NCBI RefSeq assembly: GCF_003073175.1
Contig: NZ_QBBX01000002.1
Location: 190,776-254,775, forward strand
Length of the DNA stretch: 64,000 nucleotides
Direction: 5' to 3'
DNA from: Peribacillus acanthi
GTDB taxonomy: Bacteria; Bacillota; Bacilli; Bacillales; DSM-1321
Positions 34,944 to 43,725 of this stretch are shown here, one piece after another. The notes beneath the pieces are model-generated. The model saw nothing but the letters and a program-made list of their open reading frames with translations, searched no databases and had not been told where the DNA came from. Numbering within the stretch: the stretch's first letter is position 1; the number at the start of each line of letters is the position of its first letter. Made by a program: the position numbers and the translations under genes.

Positions 34944-36584
34944 TCAATTTGCATTTATTAATTCCATAGACTGTTCGCGAAGCTTGAATTTTTGAATTTT
35001 CCCACTAGCTGTCATAGGATAATCGCTTGTAAATTCGATATAACGCGGGATTTTATGTCGAGAGATTTTCCCATCACAAAACTCTTTCATTTCTTCAACC
35101 GTCGCCGTTTGTCCTTCTTTAAGAATGATCCACGCCATAACTTCCTCGCCATATTTAGAATCAGGCACACCAACTACTTGAACATCGAGCACTTTAGGAT
35201 GTTGATATAAGAATTCTTCAATTTCTCTTGGATAGATGTTTTCCCCACCACGAATAATCATATCTTTCAATCGACCAGTTATTTTACAATATCCGTTTTC
35301 ATCCATGACAGCTAAGTCACCAGTATGTAACCATCCTTCTTCGTCAATCGCTTCACGTGTAGCATCCGGATTATTATAATAACCTTTCATGACATGATAG
35401 CCACGAGTACATAACTCACCCTGTGTCCCAAAAGGAACTTCCTGGTTTGTGCCTGGCTCAACGATTTTCACTTCAACGTTTGGAAGAGCCTTTCCTACAG
35501 AGGCTACTCTGAGCTCAATCGGATCGTCTGTTCTCGTCTGCGTGATAACAGGTGAAGCCTCAGTCTGACCATATGCGATGGTGATTTCTTTAGCTCCCAT
35601 CTTTTCAACGACAGCCTTCATGACTTCAATTGGGCAATTTGAACCCGCCATAATACCTGTCCGTAGGTGTGACAAATCGTATTCCTGGAATTCCTCAAGG
35701 TTCAATTCAGCTATGAACATCGTTGGTACCCCATGTAGTCCAGTACATTTTTCATCCTGTACTGTTTTAAGGACTGTACGAGGATTAAACTCTTGTACAG
35801 GCACCATCGTTGCTCCTACAGAAACACAAGCCATCGTTCCGAGAACACACCCAAAGCAATGGAAAAATGGTACCGGGATACAAAGTCGATCTTCGTCTGT
35901 CAATTTCATACAGCTAGCAATGTTGTACCCATTATTCACGATGTTACTATGTGTAAGCATAACTCCCTTTGGAAATCCAGTTGTTCCAGAGGTGTACTGC
36001 ATATTGATGACATCATCAGGATGAAGAGTTTCCATTCTGAAATCCAATTCTTCCTCTGAAACTCCATTACCTAAGGTCATTACATCTTCCCAACTGAAAG
36101 TACCTGGATAACTATTTTCTCCAAGGACAATTACGTTTTTCAGTTTAGGAAGTTTACTGCTCATTAATTTACCAGGCTCTGAATCCTTTAGCTCTGGAAT
36201 GATATCGTATAACGTATCGATATATGAATGTTCTTTGAAGGATTCCATTAATATCAATGTGGAGGAGTCCGATTGTTGTAGCAGATATTGAAGTTCTGCT
36301 GATCGATAGTTGGTATTTACCGTTACAAGGACTGCACCCATTTTTCCTGTTGAAAACTGGGAGATGAGCCATTCTGGAGTATTCGTTGCCCATATAGCAA
36401 CATGGTCGCCTTTTTCAATTCCTAAAGACATAAAACCACGGGCAGCCTTTCTACACACATTGTCAAACTCTTTATATGTATAACGCAAATTGCGATCTGC
36501 ATAGACAACTGCTTCATGATTAGGCTGTCTGTCAGCTACATCCTCAAGTAATTTACCTACCGTGATATTCAACAAATTGGACAT
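34944..36584 (-). CDS. yngI: AMP-forming acyl-CoA synthetase
   Basis: A 546-residue ANL ligase with YTSGTTGFPKGVMLTHSNIV, IAYGQTEASPVI, the hinge GRLKDMIIRGGENIYPREIE and the catalytic lysine region MTASGKIQKFKL. In this operon it probably activates isovalerate or another branched acid to its CoA ester. AAAGGAGGAGCAATC precedes the ATG. A hairpin separates it from yngJ upstream. Confidence 0.9.
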   Translation of the reverse strand: MSNLLNITVGKLLEDVADRQPNHEAVVYADRNLRYTYKEFDNVCRKAARGFMSLGIEKGDHVAIWATNTPEWLISQFSTGKMGAVLVTVNTNYRSAELQYLLQQSDSSTLILMESFKEHSYIDTLYDIIPELKDSEPGKLMSSKLPKLKNVIVLGENSYPGTFSWEDVMTLGNGVSEEELDFRMETLHPDDVINMQYTSGTTGFPKGVMLTHSNIVNNGYNIASCMKLTDEDRLCIPVPFFHCFGCVLGTMACVSVGATMVPVQEFNPRTVLKTVQDEKCTGLHGVPTMFIAELNLEEFQEYDLSHLRTGIMAGSNCPIEVMKAVVEKMGAKEITIAYGQTEASPVITQTRTDDPIELRVASVGKALPNVEVKIVEPGTNQEVPFGTQGELCTRGYHVMKGYYNNPDATREAIDEEGWLHTGDLAVMDENGYCKITGRLKDMIIRGGENIYPREIEEFLYQHPKVLDVQVVGVPDSKYGEEVMAWIILKEGQTATVEEMKEFCDGKISRHKIPRYIEFTSDYPMTASGKIQKFKLREQSMELINAN

Positions 36585-36612
36585 GATTGCTCCTCCTTTA
36601 TTCTTGTAAAAA

Positions 36613-36648
36613 CGAAAGGGATAAGGGATACACCCTATACCCCTTTCG
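36613..36648 (-). terminator. Intercistronic hairpin between yngJ and yngI
   Basis: CGAAAGGG pairs with CCCTTTCG, with inner AGGG/CCCT pairs. No strong U-run follows on the minus strand, so it may attenuate or stabilise the mRNA rather than end the operon. Confidence 0.6.
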
Positions 36649-36718
36649 ATTAATGAAACATTTTAAAATGTAATCGATTAATCTAGGATGGGAGTTTATT
36701 CATGTTGACTTTTTTAAC

Positions 36719-37861
36719 TTAACAGCCAAGTTGTCTTGCGATTACTAATCTTTGAACCTCTGAAGTTCCTTCTCCAATTTCTAGTAACTTAGCATCACGT
36801 AAGAATCTCTCAACCTCGTATTCTCTCATGTATCCATAGCCACCATGAATTTGGATTGCTTGATTACAAGCGCGGAATGCCATTTCAGAAGCGAAAAGTT
36901 TCGCATAAGCGGATTCCTTCGTAAAGTTCTTTCCTTGATCCTTCAACCAAGCTGCTTTGTAAACCATTGTTCTTGCTAAGTCAATCTCCATTGCCATGTC
37001 TGCCAATTTGAATTGGATGGCTTGGAAGTTAGAAATAGATTTGCCGAACTGTACTCTTTCTTTAGAGTAAGCAAGCGCTCGCTCAAAGGCTGCTTGTGCC
37101 AAACCTACCGCTAGGGCAGCAATTGAGATTCTTCCACCGTCTAATGTATAAAGGAATTGCTTGAACCCTTTTTCTGGGTCTCCTAAAATATTCTCCTTCG
37201 GTACTCTAACATCCTGCAAAATAATTTCAGAAGTATTGGAAGCACGAACTCCCATTTTGTCGTAGTTGCTAGTAATTTTTAATCCAGGCGTGTTTGTAGG
37301 CACAAGGAATGCAGAAATAATATTTTTGCCTCTTTCGTCTTTCCCTGTTACAGCTGTAACTGTGATTGTCTCCGCATAACCTGCATTGGTAATCCAGCAT
37401 TTTTCGCCATTGATTACATACTCATCACCGTCTAACACTGCTCTTGTACGCGTTCCACCTGCATCAGATCCAGCATTAGGTTCAGTCAAACCGAATGATG
37501 CCAATGCTTTACCGCTAGCTAGAGGAACTAGGAATTTTTGTTTTTGTTCTTCTGTACCAAAGTAATAAATCGGCGATGCTCCAAGGGAAACAGCTGCAGC
37601 ATAGCTTAGACCAGTTCCGCCACAAGCCTTACCAATCTCTTCTACTGCAATTGCATATGAAATCGTATCTCCACCAGAACCACCGTATTGTTCTGGGAAC
37701 GGAATTCCTAACAAACCAAGTTCTCCCATTTGTTTAAAAACTTCTTCTGGGAAACGAGAATCTCTGTCAAGATCAATTGCTATAGGTTTAATTTCTTTTT
37801 CAGCGAAATCCGCTACCATTTCTTTAATCATTTGTTGTTCTTTAGTTAATTCAAAAATCAT
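36719..37861 (-). CDS. yngJ: Acyl-CoA dehydrogenase (probable isovaleryl/short branched-chain)
   Basis: A 380-residue FAD enzyme with the full family pattern: ASFGLTEPNAGSDAGGTRT, WITNAGYAETITVTA, then IQIHGGYGYMREYEVERFLR and LEIGEGTSEVQRLVIARQL near the end. The catalytic glutamate lies in the EGTSE region for short-chain enzymes. As first gene of the yng operon it would oxidise isovaleryl-CoA to 3-methylcrotonyl-CoA. A palindromic operator and a cre-like box lie in its upstream region. Confidence 0.92.
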   Translation of the reverse strand: MIFELTKEQQMIKEMVADFAEKEIKPIAIDLDRDSRFPEEVFKQMGELGLLGIPFPEQYGGSGGDTISYAIAVEEIGKACGGTGLSYAAAVSLGASPIYYFGTEEQKQKFLVPLASGKALASFGLTEPNAGSDAGGTRTRAVLDGDEYVINGEKCWITNAGYAETITVTAVTGKDERGKNIISAFLVPTNTPGLKITSNYDKMGVRASNTSEIILQDVRVPKENILGDPEKGFKQFLYTLDGGRISIAALAVGLAQAAFERALAYSKERVQFGKSISNFQAIQFKLADMAMEIDLARTMVYKAAWLKDQGKNFTKESAYAKLFASEMAFRACNQAIQIHGGYGYMREYEVERFLRDAKLLEIGEGTSEVQRLVIARQLGC

Positions 37862-37885
37862 TTTATATCCCCCTTAGTTTTTGCA

Positions 37886-37903
37886 AGACCGACTAGTTGG
37901 TCT
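37886..37903. promoter_or_regulatory. TetR-type operator before yngJ
   Basis: AGACCGACTAGTTGGTCT is an 18-bp palindrome with one mismatched pair, 25 bases before the yngJ start. The adjacent TetR-family gene is the likely binder. Confidence 0.7.
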
Positions 37904-37921
37904 GTCCTGCACATAATTGTT

Positions 37922-37935
37922 TGTAAGCGCTTTAT
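37922..37935. promoter_or_regulatory. cre-like catabolite repression site
   Basis: TGTAAGCGCTTTAT matches 12 of 14 positions of the CcpA consensus TGWAANCGNTNWCA. It lies between the regulator and yngJ and overlaps the last codon of the regulator. Confidence 0.5.
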
Positions 37936-38570
37936 ATAGAATGGGTATTGGAATTAACCAAACGGTATTTCTGGTAGTCTGGACAATCTCTTGCCTGTTC
38001 GGTCCATAATGACTGTAGAACAATGTCAGAAAAGATATTGGCAATTTCTTCAATCGATTTTCCACCATCTACCCTATACCATTTGTAGGTCCAGTTCACC
38101 ATTCCTAGAATGGACATTCCTGTAATCTCAATTGGAAGTTCTTTTCGAAATTCCCCTTTTTCTCTACCTTCTTCGATAACCTTGAAAAGTAAATCCCTAT
38201 ACTGATCACGCTTTTTTTTAATCACTTGAATATATTGCGGTTTAAGATACATACTCTCTTGATAAAAAACAGAAATATGAGGTTTATAGAGGTGAAACAC
38301 TTTTACAAATGATTGTATGATACTCTGAAGTTTTTCTGTGGGGCTTTGACTGGTTGCTAGTGCTTCTTGAGCTTTATTTAATACATATGAAATAAAGTAA
38401 TCATGAATGACATAAAGGAGTTCATCTTTCGATTGGAAATGATGATAAAATCCCCCTTTAGAGGTTCCACTTTCTTGAACAATTTGATGGACAGAGACTC
38501 CATGATATCCATGCTGTTCAAAAAGACGCAGTGCTGTATCAATGATTTTATCCTTAAGTTCCGTAGCAAT
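37932..38570 (-). CDS. TetR-family regulator of the leucine-degradation operon, apparent ATT start
   Basis: The protein has 212 residues with an N-terminal TetR helix-turn-helix (ALRLFEQHGYHGVSVHQIVQ, then SGTSKGGFYHHF) and a ligand-binding C-terminal domain. The frame is open to 38570 but has no ATG, GTG or TTG before residue 91. GGAGGAAT leads into ATT GCT ACG GAA, and ATEL is the natural family N-terminus, so ATT (38568-38570) is the probable start. A mutated ATG is the alternative. Position and operator suggest repression of yngJ-E relieved by an acyl-CoA intermediate; this is inferred. Confidence 0.75.
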   Translation of the reverse strand: MATELKDKIIDTALRLFEQHGYHGVSVHQIVQESGTSKGGFYHHFQSKDELLYVIHDYFISYVLNKAQEALATSQSPTEKLQSIIQSFVKVFHLYKPHISVFYQESMYLKPQYIQVIKKKRDQYRDLLFKVIEEGREKGEFRKELPIEITGMSILGMVNWTYKWYRVDGGKSIEEIANIFSDIVLQSLWTEQARDCPDYQKYRLVNSNTHSI

Positions 38571-38629
38571 ATTCCTCCAATCAATTAAATAAAATTAAAA
38601 AGTTAAATAACCATGATTTGATTTTAACA

Positions 38630-38646
38630 GACAATTTAAAATTGTC
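38630..38646. promoter_or_regulatory. Palindrome overlapping the regulator's promoter
   Basis: GACAATTTAAAATTGTC is a palindrome of two 8-base arms around one base. On the minus strand TTGACA begins inside it and TAAAAT follows about 16 bases later, a plausible -35/-10 pair for the TetR gene. Confidence 0.5.
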
Positions 38647-38678
38647 AATTTATATATGGAATCGCTTTCAAAAATATA

Positions 38679-38716
38679 GCTCCCAGAAAAGTCTTCAGTA
38701 GAGCTTTACTGGGAGC
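38679..38716 (-). terminator. Terminator of the staygreen gene
   Basis: GCTCCCAG pairs with CTGGGAGC across a 22-base loop region that can pair further. It lies just downstream of the leftward gene. Confidence 0.65.
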
Positions 38717-38724
38717 ATTTGTAA

Positions 38725-39189
38725 TTAACTCTTTTTTACTAAATATTGCCGGGGTGTACCTGCATATACTGTTTTTTGAAATTCTGGATATATCGATTGA
38801 TAGTGAACATAAATCGGGAAATCTAAGAACCATGGAAAGAAATGAAAAAACGTTTCATCAGCATGGAAGATTGCGGAAAAAGCCAGTGGAAGTTCGCGTT
38901 CAAATATCAAGAATCGAACTTTTGCATTATTGTAATCGAATTCTCCACCACTTATATACACCTTTGCTTGTAATGAATATTCACCGTGATTAGGTCTCCA
39001 CTCAGCCAACACTTCGTCCCTCAAATGAGGGTTGATTTTCCCCCAATCATAGTCACACCCGATACTTACAAATAATTCACCAGTCGTATCTGAATGTGTC
39101 ATTGTGTACTTCCTTCCATCAACTGGAGAATAAGGGGTTGCTGGAGGTATAAATGTAGTATTCAACTTTTCTGGATTAAATGTAGACAT
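38725..39189 (-). CDS. Bacterial staygreen family protein
   Basis: A 154-residue protein with the staygreen pattern (NPEKLNTTFIPPATPYSPVD, RKYTMTHSDTTGELF, DEVLAEW, PWFLDFPIYVHYQS). In plants the family removes magnesium from chlorophyll; Bacillus makes no chlorophyll and the bacterial role is not established, though Mg-dechelatase activity has been reported for some bacterial homologues. No signal peptide is visible. It is a single-gene unit ending at a hairpin. Confidence 0.8.
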   Translation of the reverse strand: MSTFNPEKLNTTFIPPATPYSPVDGRKYTMTHSDTTGELFVSIGCDYDWGKINPHLRDEVLAEWRPNHGEYSLQAKVYISGGEFDYNNAKVRFLIFERELPLAFSAIFHADETFFHFFPWFLDFPIYVHYQSIYPEFQKTVYAGTPRQYLVKKS

Positions 39190-39266
39190 GGCAAGTGACT
39201 CCTTTCTTTTGAAAGTTTCCCTTGCCCTATCATATGATGTTTGCCTAATTTTGGTTAATCAAACCA

Positions 39267-40019
39267 TCATTTATGTCTTTTTAGTTCCCTGAATTTTACT
39301 TTTTCAAGTACCCATTTGCCATTTGTGTAAAACCAAAGCGATTCTATGTCTCCAATCCCGTCTGCATGATAGGCTCCGCTAATTCTTTGTATCCCTTTTA
39401 ATCCTAATCCTGATAGTGTCCCAGTAATTTTCATATTAGAATATGGATCGACCATAAGCTCTGAAAGTTCACTAAGTTTCCCATCGTTATATAGTCCAAG
39501 TCGATCATAATCTTCTTTTCTGTTAGACAAATCAATGTTGTATTCTTTTTTATTTGAAAGTTTGATAATCGCCTTATATCCATCTATAAAGTATGCTTCC
39601 ACTTGTACTGGTGGTGGCACAGTTAAATCTACAAATTCCCTGTCTTTATAGGCGTACAAGTCATTCTGCACAATCCCTCCGCTGCCACCGGTCTGTATAG
39701 AAACAAATACATCCTTACACCCATCATGATTTATGTCAGCGAATTGCACAGTAGGCTCATATCCACTTCCTACAAGTACTGTTTTCTCTCCACCTTCGCT
39801 ATATTGGACTTTTAAGAAGATTTCTTTTAAGTAGCTTGCAGTTTCATCATATGGAATACCGATTAGAGAAACAGTATCTTTTTTCCCATCACATGTTACA
39901 TTTTCTTTTTTTATCACTAATGTTTTAGGTTCCACTTGCCCTGCTTTGATTTCAGGAACTGGATGTGCGAAAAAGAAACCAAATGAAATTATAGGAATTA
40001 TAATGTTAATTATTTTCAT
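39267..40019 (-). CDS. Secreted protein of unknown function with a calcium-binding-like repeat
   Basis: A 250-residue protein with an N-terminal signal peptide (MKIINIIIPIISFGFFFAHP). A segment QFADINHDGCKDVFVSIQTG resembles an FG-GAP/VCBS calcium-binding repeat. The rest is beta-rich with no enzyme motif. Similar secreted proteins occur across Bacillus without a known function. The ATG is at 40017-40019. Confidence 0.65.
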   Translation of the reverse strand: MKIINIIIPIISFGFFFAHPVPEIKAGQVEPKTLVIKKENVTCDGKKDTVSLIGIPYDETASYLKEIFLKVQYSEGGEKTVLVGSGYEPTVQFADINHDGCKDVFVSIQTGGSGGIVQNDLYAYKDREFVDLTVPPPVQVEAYFIDGYKAIIKLSNKKEYNIDLSNRKEDYDRLGLYNDGKLSELSELMVDPYSNMKITGTLSGLGLKGIQRISGAYHADGIGDIESLWFYTNGKWVLEKVKFRELKRHK

Positions 40020-40273
40020 TTCCTGGCCCTTTCAAATTGAAATAGAGATGGAATTAATGTTTCCATTTTTACTGGATTTATCCTTTCAATTCACTTAAAA
40101 TCCCTACATTTGTAAAAAAAGCGAATTGGAGTTGGGACTAAAATGTGACTTGAGTTAGAATAAAACCAGTAAAGGACAAAACCAGGAAGATATATATTAA
40201 TACATTAATAGTTTTTGAATTTTTGTATATCCTTAACTGTTCATAAAAGAAACCGCAATAATCCTATTTTTTA

Positions 40274-40834
40274 TTACATCTTATGAATTGAATAAAAATC
40301 CATCCCGTCAAATTCCTTAAAATCATCTGGTGGTGAAACAATAGAATATTGTCTTTTCATTCCTATTTTCTCTAATACCTTTACTGACGAAATGTTTTGA
40401 GGGAAAACGGTTGTTACAATTTCATTTAAATTTAGCGTATCAAAACCAAAGTCTATCAGTGATAGTGCTGCCTCTGTTGCAAGCCCTCTACCCCTAAAAT
40501 CCTTTCGGATGCCATAATAGAGTTCTATCTTCGAAGTATCCAAGTCAAATGGCCCTAATCCACAATAACCAATTAAACAATTCTCATCCTTGTGTACAAT
40601 TCCAAGATTAAGTTTTAAGATGTTTTCCAATGTATTCTTTTCATTACAATCAATGGACCATTTTACTATTCCTTCTACTTGTTTAATGGATGGTGGGCTT
40701 TCGGGTATAAAATCATAAAAACTAGGTTCTTTCACTACTTCATATATATCATCAACATCTGTTATTTGGTATGGTCTAATGGTTAGCCTATTAGTTTTAA
40801 TGAGTAAATTTTTAAAATCAAATTTAGTTAACAA
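40274..40834 (-). CDS. GNAT N-acetyltransferase, RimJ/RimL-like
   Basis: A 186-residue GNAT protein: RLTIRPYQITDVDDIYEVV at the start, acetyl-CoA loop RKDFRGRGLATEAALSLIDF and SVKVLEKIGMKRQY. The start is a TTG at 40832-40834. It overlaps the stop of a 49-codon frame (40828-40977), which suggests translational coupling if that frame is expressed. The substrate is unknown. Confidence 0.8.
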   Translation of the reverse strand: MLTKFDFKNLLIKTNRLTIRPYQITDVDDIYEVVKEPSFYDFIPESPPSIKQVEGIVKWSIDCNEKNTLENILKLNLGIVHKDENCLIGYCGLGPFDLDTSKIELYYGIRKDFRGRGLATEAALSLIDFGFDTLNLNEIVTTVFPQNISSVKVLEKIGMKRQYSIVSPPDDFKEFDGMDFYSIHKM

Positions 40835-40977
40835 TTAATTTTTTCATCCTTTCTAAATTTCATGGCTATTTTTAATTTTTCATTGCCTAACAAAATCTTT
40901 TTAGCTCTAGAAAAAGATCCATAACGTCTATCTACATCTAAAAGGAAATCGCTTAAAATAGATAAATTTTTAAACAT
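40828..40977 (-). CDS. Possible 49-residue peptide upstream of the acetyltransferase
   Basis: The frame runs from ATG 40975-40977 to TAA 40828-40830 and encodes a basic peptide containing LSDFLLDVDRRYGSFSRAKK. Its stop overlaps the TTG start of the GNAT gene. No clear ribosome site precedes its ATG, so it may be a remnant rather than a real gene. No family is recognised. Confidence 0.35.
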   Translation of the reverse strand: MFKNLSILSDFLLDVDRRYGSFSRAKKILLGNEKLKIAMKFRKDEKINC

Positions 40978-41160
40978 TATATTATATAAAAAGATAATGG
41001 AAATTTTTGTAACACCTTATTTGAGTATAACACCATTTGGTCAGCTTCTATTGAATTAATGAAAATATATTTGATCGATATGAGAAAATACAAAATGATA
41101 AAGCTCTCATTTTTCAAAAAAAAACGAGTTTATTGAGTTGGTTCGCAATTTTAGGCAAAT
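40978..41160. other. AT-rich intergenic sequence
   Basis: No gene or structured element is recognised between the 49-codon frame and the parC terminator. An upstream promoter for the GNAT unit is expected near 40980-41040. Confidence 0.4.
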
Positions 41161-41198
41161 AAAAACGCATGGACATTATTGCGATCCCATGCGTTTTT
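41161..41198. terminator. Terminator downstream of parC
   Basis: AAAAACGCATGG pairs with CCATGCGTTTTT. It lies about 85 bases past the parC stop. Confidence 0.85.
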
Positions 41199-41282
41199 GA
41201 TTTATACATCTTTTGTTATTTTTCTTGCATTTTTGAGTGTGAATTTTCACCAAAGTATTGAACTAACTTACTCTTAATAGAT

Positions 41283-43721
41283 TTATGATTCAGTTTGTTC
41301 TGTTTTTTTATGAACTTTGGACACTTGTGTAATTGGACCTGAGTCACTTTCGTCAAAAATGAAGGAACCATTGGAATATCGGTCACTAAATTTCAGTTCA
41401 ACCATTGGTATTTCTAGGATTTGTCCTTTTTCAGTCATGACGGTAATGACATCAGTTTGATTTACTATTTCTATTCCAGAAATTCTATGTGGATTGTTTT
41501 TTAATTCACGAAGCATCAAGACACCACGTTTTGCACGTGTTGTTTTCTCAAATTCTGAAAGTTTTACTCTCTTGATTGCTCCTCGCTGAGTAGTAACTAC
41601 GATGGATTGATTTTGTTCATCAATAATTTTTCCACTAACTACAAAATCGTCATCTTTTAGGTTCATCCCTTTGACACCTGCTGCACGAGCTCCAATAGGG
41701 CTAATTTCTTCTTCTTTAAACCAAAGTCCGTAACCTAATCTACTAGCTAGGAAGATTTCCTTATTTCCATCCGTAACATGAACGTCGATAAGTTCATCCT
41801 CATCTTTTAAATTAATCGCGACAAGTGGTTTAGAATATCGTTGCGCCTTATATAAGGACAATTCTGATTTCTTCACCATTCCATTCTTCGTAATAAACAA
41901 TAAGAATTGAGGCTGTTCGAAGTCTTGGATAGGAATCGCTTTCACAATATTTTCATCTCTGTCAATTGGGATGATATTGGCAATGTGCTGACCTATATCT
42001 TTCCAACGAATGTCAGGAAGCTGGTGAACTGGGCAATATAAATAATTCCCTTTGTTCGTAAAGAGGAGGATAACATCCTTCGTATTCATTTCATATTGGA
42101 AACGGATCGTATCTGTATCCTTCATTCCATAGTCTTGGCCACCAGATGCGGCAAATGATCTTAGGCTTGTCCGTTTAATATAGCCTTCTTTTGTCACAGT
42201 GACCAATACGTCCTCACTTGCCACCATAACATCCAAATTGATTTTGATTTCTTCAATTTCCTCTTCAATTTTAGAAAGCCGAACATCATTGAACTGTTTT
42301 TTTACGCCTTTTAATTCACTTTTAATTACTGAAAGGAGCTTTTTCTCACTTTCGAGAATGGATAGTAGCTCAGCAATTTTGTTTTTCAGTTCTTCCGCTT
42401 CTTCTTGGAGAGCTGTAATATCTGTATTAGTTAAACGGTATAACTGTAAAGATACAATAGCTTCCGCTTGAGGTTCCGTAAAACTGAACTTAGCCATTAA
42501 GTTATTTTTCGCGTCGCGCTTGTCATTGGATGCTCTGATTGCGGCAATAACTTCATCTAAGATGGATAATGCTTTCATTAACCCTTCAACAATGTGTTCA
42601 CGATCGCGAGCTTTCTGTAACTCATATTTAGATCGGTTTGTAACGACTTCCTTCCGATGATCAATATATGCATCCAATAGTTCTCGAAGTCCCATGAGTG
42701 TTGGACGTTTTTTATGGATTGCCACCATATTGAAGTTATAAGTAACTTGAAGATCGGTATTTTTATAAAGAAAATAAAGAACGCCATCTGCATCCGCTTC
42801 TTTTTTCAAATCGACTACGATTCTAAGTCCGGTGCGATCCGTTTCATCGCGTATTTCAGAAATGCCTTCCACTTTTCTGTCTAACCGTAGTTCATCCATC
42901 TTCTTCACAAGGTTAGCCTTGTTCACTTCGAAGGGAATTTCAGTGATTACAATCTGTTGTTTACCGCCGCGAACATCTTCGATTGCAGCTTTTCCACGGA
43001 TAATAATTTTTCCCTTACCCGTTTCATATGCTTTTTTAATTCCTTCTATCCCTTGAATGATTCCTCCAGTCGGGAAGTCTGGACCTTTTATGACGGTCAT
43101 TAATTCATCAACCGTACTCTTTGGATGATCCATTCGCATGATAGCAGCATCGATGACCTCCCCAAGCTGGTGAGGAGGAATTTCTGTTGCATAACCTGCC
43201 GATATACCTGTTGAACCATTTACTAATAGATTCGGATACATCGCAGGCAAGACCACTGGTTCACTGGATGTATCGTCAAAGTTTGGAATAAAATCCACTG
43301 TTCTTTTTTCGATATCACGTAAAAGCTCACCTGAAATGGAGGACAGGCGAGCTTCTGTATAACGCATTGCGGCTGGTGGATCTCCGTCGATACTACCATT
43401 GTTACCATGCATTTCTACTAACAGCTTACGTAGCTTCCAATCCTGACTCATACGTACCATCGCGTCATAAACAGAAGAGTCTCCATGAGGATGGTAATTA
43501 CCAATTACATTACCAACTGTCTTGGCCGACTTCCTGAACCCTTTTTCATGTGTATTCCCTTCAACATGCATTGCATAAAGGATACGACGTTGTACTGGTT
43601 TCAATCCATCTCGTGCATCTGGCAGTGCACGGTCTTGGATAATATATTTACTATATCGACCAAATCGGTCGCCTAACACTTCCTCCAAGGGGAGATCTCG
43701 GAATTTTTCCATTGATGACAT
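41283..43721 (-). CDS. parC: DNA topoisomerase IV subunit A
   Basis: An 812-residue ParC/GrlA, the DNA-breaking subunit that unlinks daughter chromosomes. The quinolone region reads [20 protein letters not shown] (about residues 75-94, serines at 82-83, the sensitive form), and the catalytic tyrosine is Y121 in [11 protein letters not shown] coiled-coil stretch ([20 protein letters not shown]) and the C-terminal beta-propeller repeats follow. It lies 4 bases after parE, as in B. subtilis. Confidence 0.97.
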   Translation of the reverse strand: MSSMEKFRDLPLEEVLGDRFGRYSKYIIQDRALPDARDGLKPVQRRILYAMHVEGNTHEKGFRKSAKTVGNVIGNYHPHGDSSVYDAMVRMSQDWKLRKLLVEMHGNNGSIDGDPPAAMRYTEARLSSISGELLRDIEKRTVDFIPNFDDTSSEPVVLPAMYPNLLVNGSTGISAGYATEIPPHQLGEVIDAAIMRMDHPKSTVDELMTVIKGPDFPTGGIIQGIEGIKKAYETGKGKIIIRGKAAIEDVRGGKQQIVITEIPFEVNKANLVKKMDELRLDRKVEGISEIRDETDRTGLRIVVDLKKEADADGVLYFLYKNTDLQVTYNFNMVAIHKKRPTLMGLRELLDAYIDHRKEVVTNRSKYELQKARDREHIVEGLMKALSILDEVIAAIRASNDKRDAKNNLMAKFSFTEPQAEAIVSLQLYRLTNTDITALQEEAEELKNKIAELLSILESEKKLLSVIKSELKGVKKQFNDVRLSKIEEEIEEIKINLDVMVASEDVLVTVTKEGYIKRTSLRSFAASGGQDYGMKDTDTIRFQYEMNTKDVILLFTNKGNYLYCPVHQLPDIRWKDIGQHIANIIPIDRDENIVKAIPIQDFEQPQFLLFITKNGMVKKSELSLYKAQRYSKPLVAINLKDEDELIDVHVTDGNKEIFLASRLGYGLWFKEEEISPIGARAAGVKGMNLKDDDFVVSGKIIDEQNQSIVVTTQRGAIKRVKLSEFEKTTRAKRGVLMLRELKNNPHRISGIEIVNQTDVITVMTEKGQILEIPMVELKFSDRYSNGSFIFDESDSGPITQVSKVHKKTEQTES

Positions 43722-43725
43722 GTTA

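Noticed and set aside
36600..36720. TGTAATCGATTAAT near 36670 as a cre site
   Set aside because: It departs from the consensus at the final positions and lies between operon genes without a visible promoter.
37932..38300. The TetR gene first looked truncated, with a start only at a GTG at 38300
   Set aside because: The same frame stays open to 38570 and encodes a perfect helix-turn-helix, so this is a full gene with an unusual start rather than a fragment.
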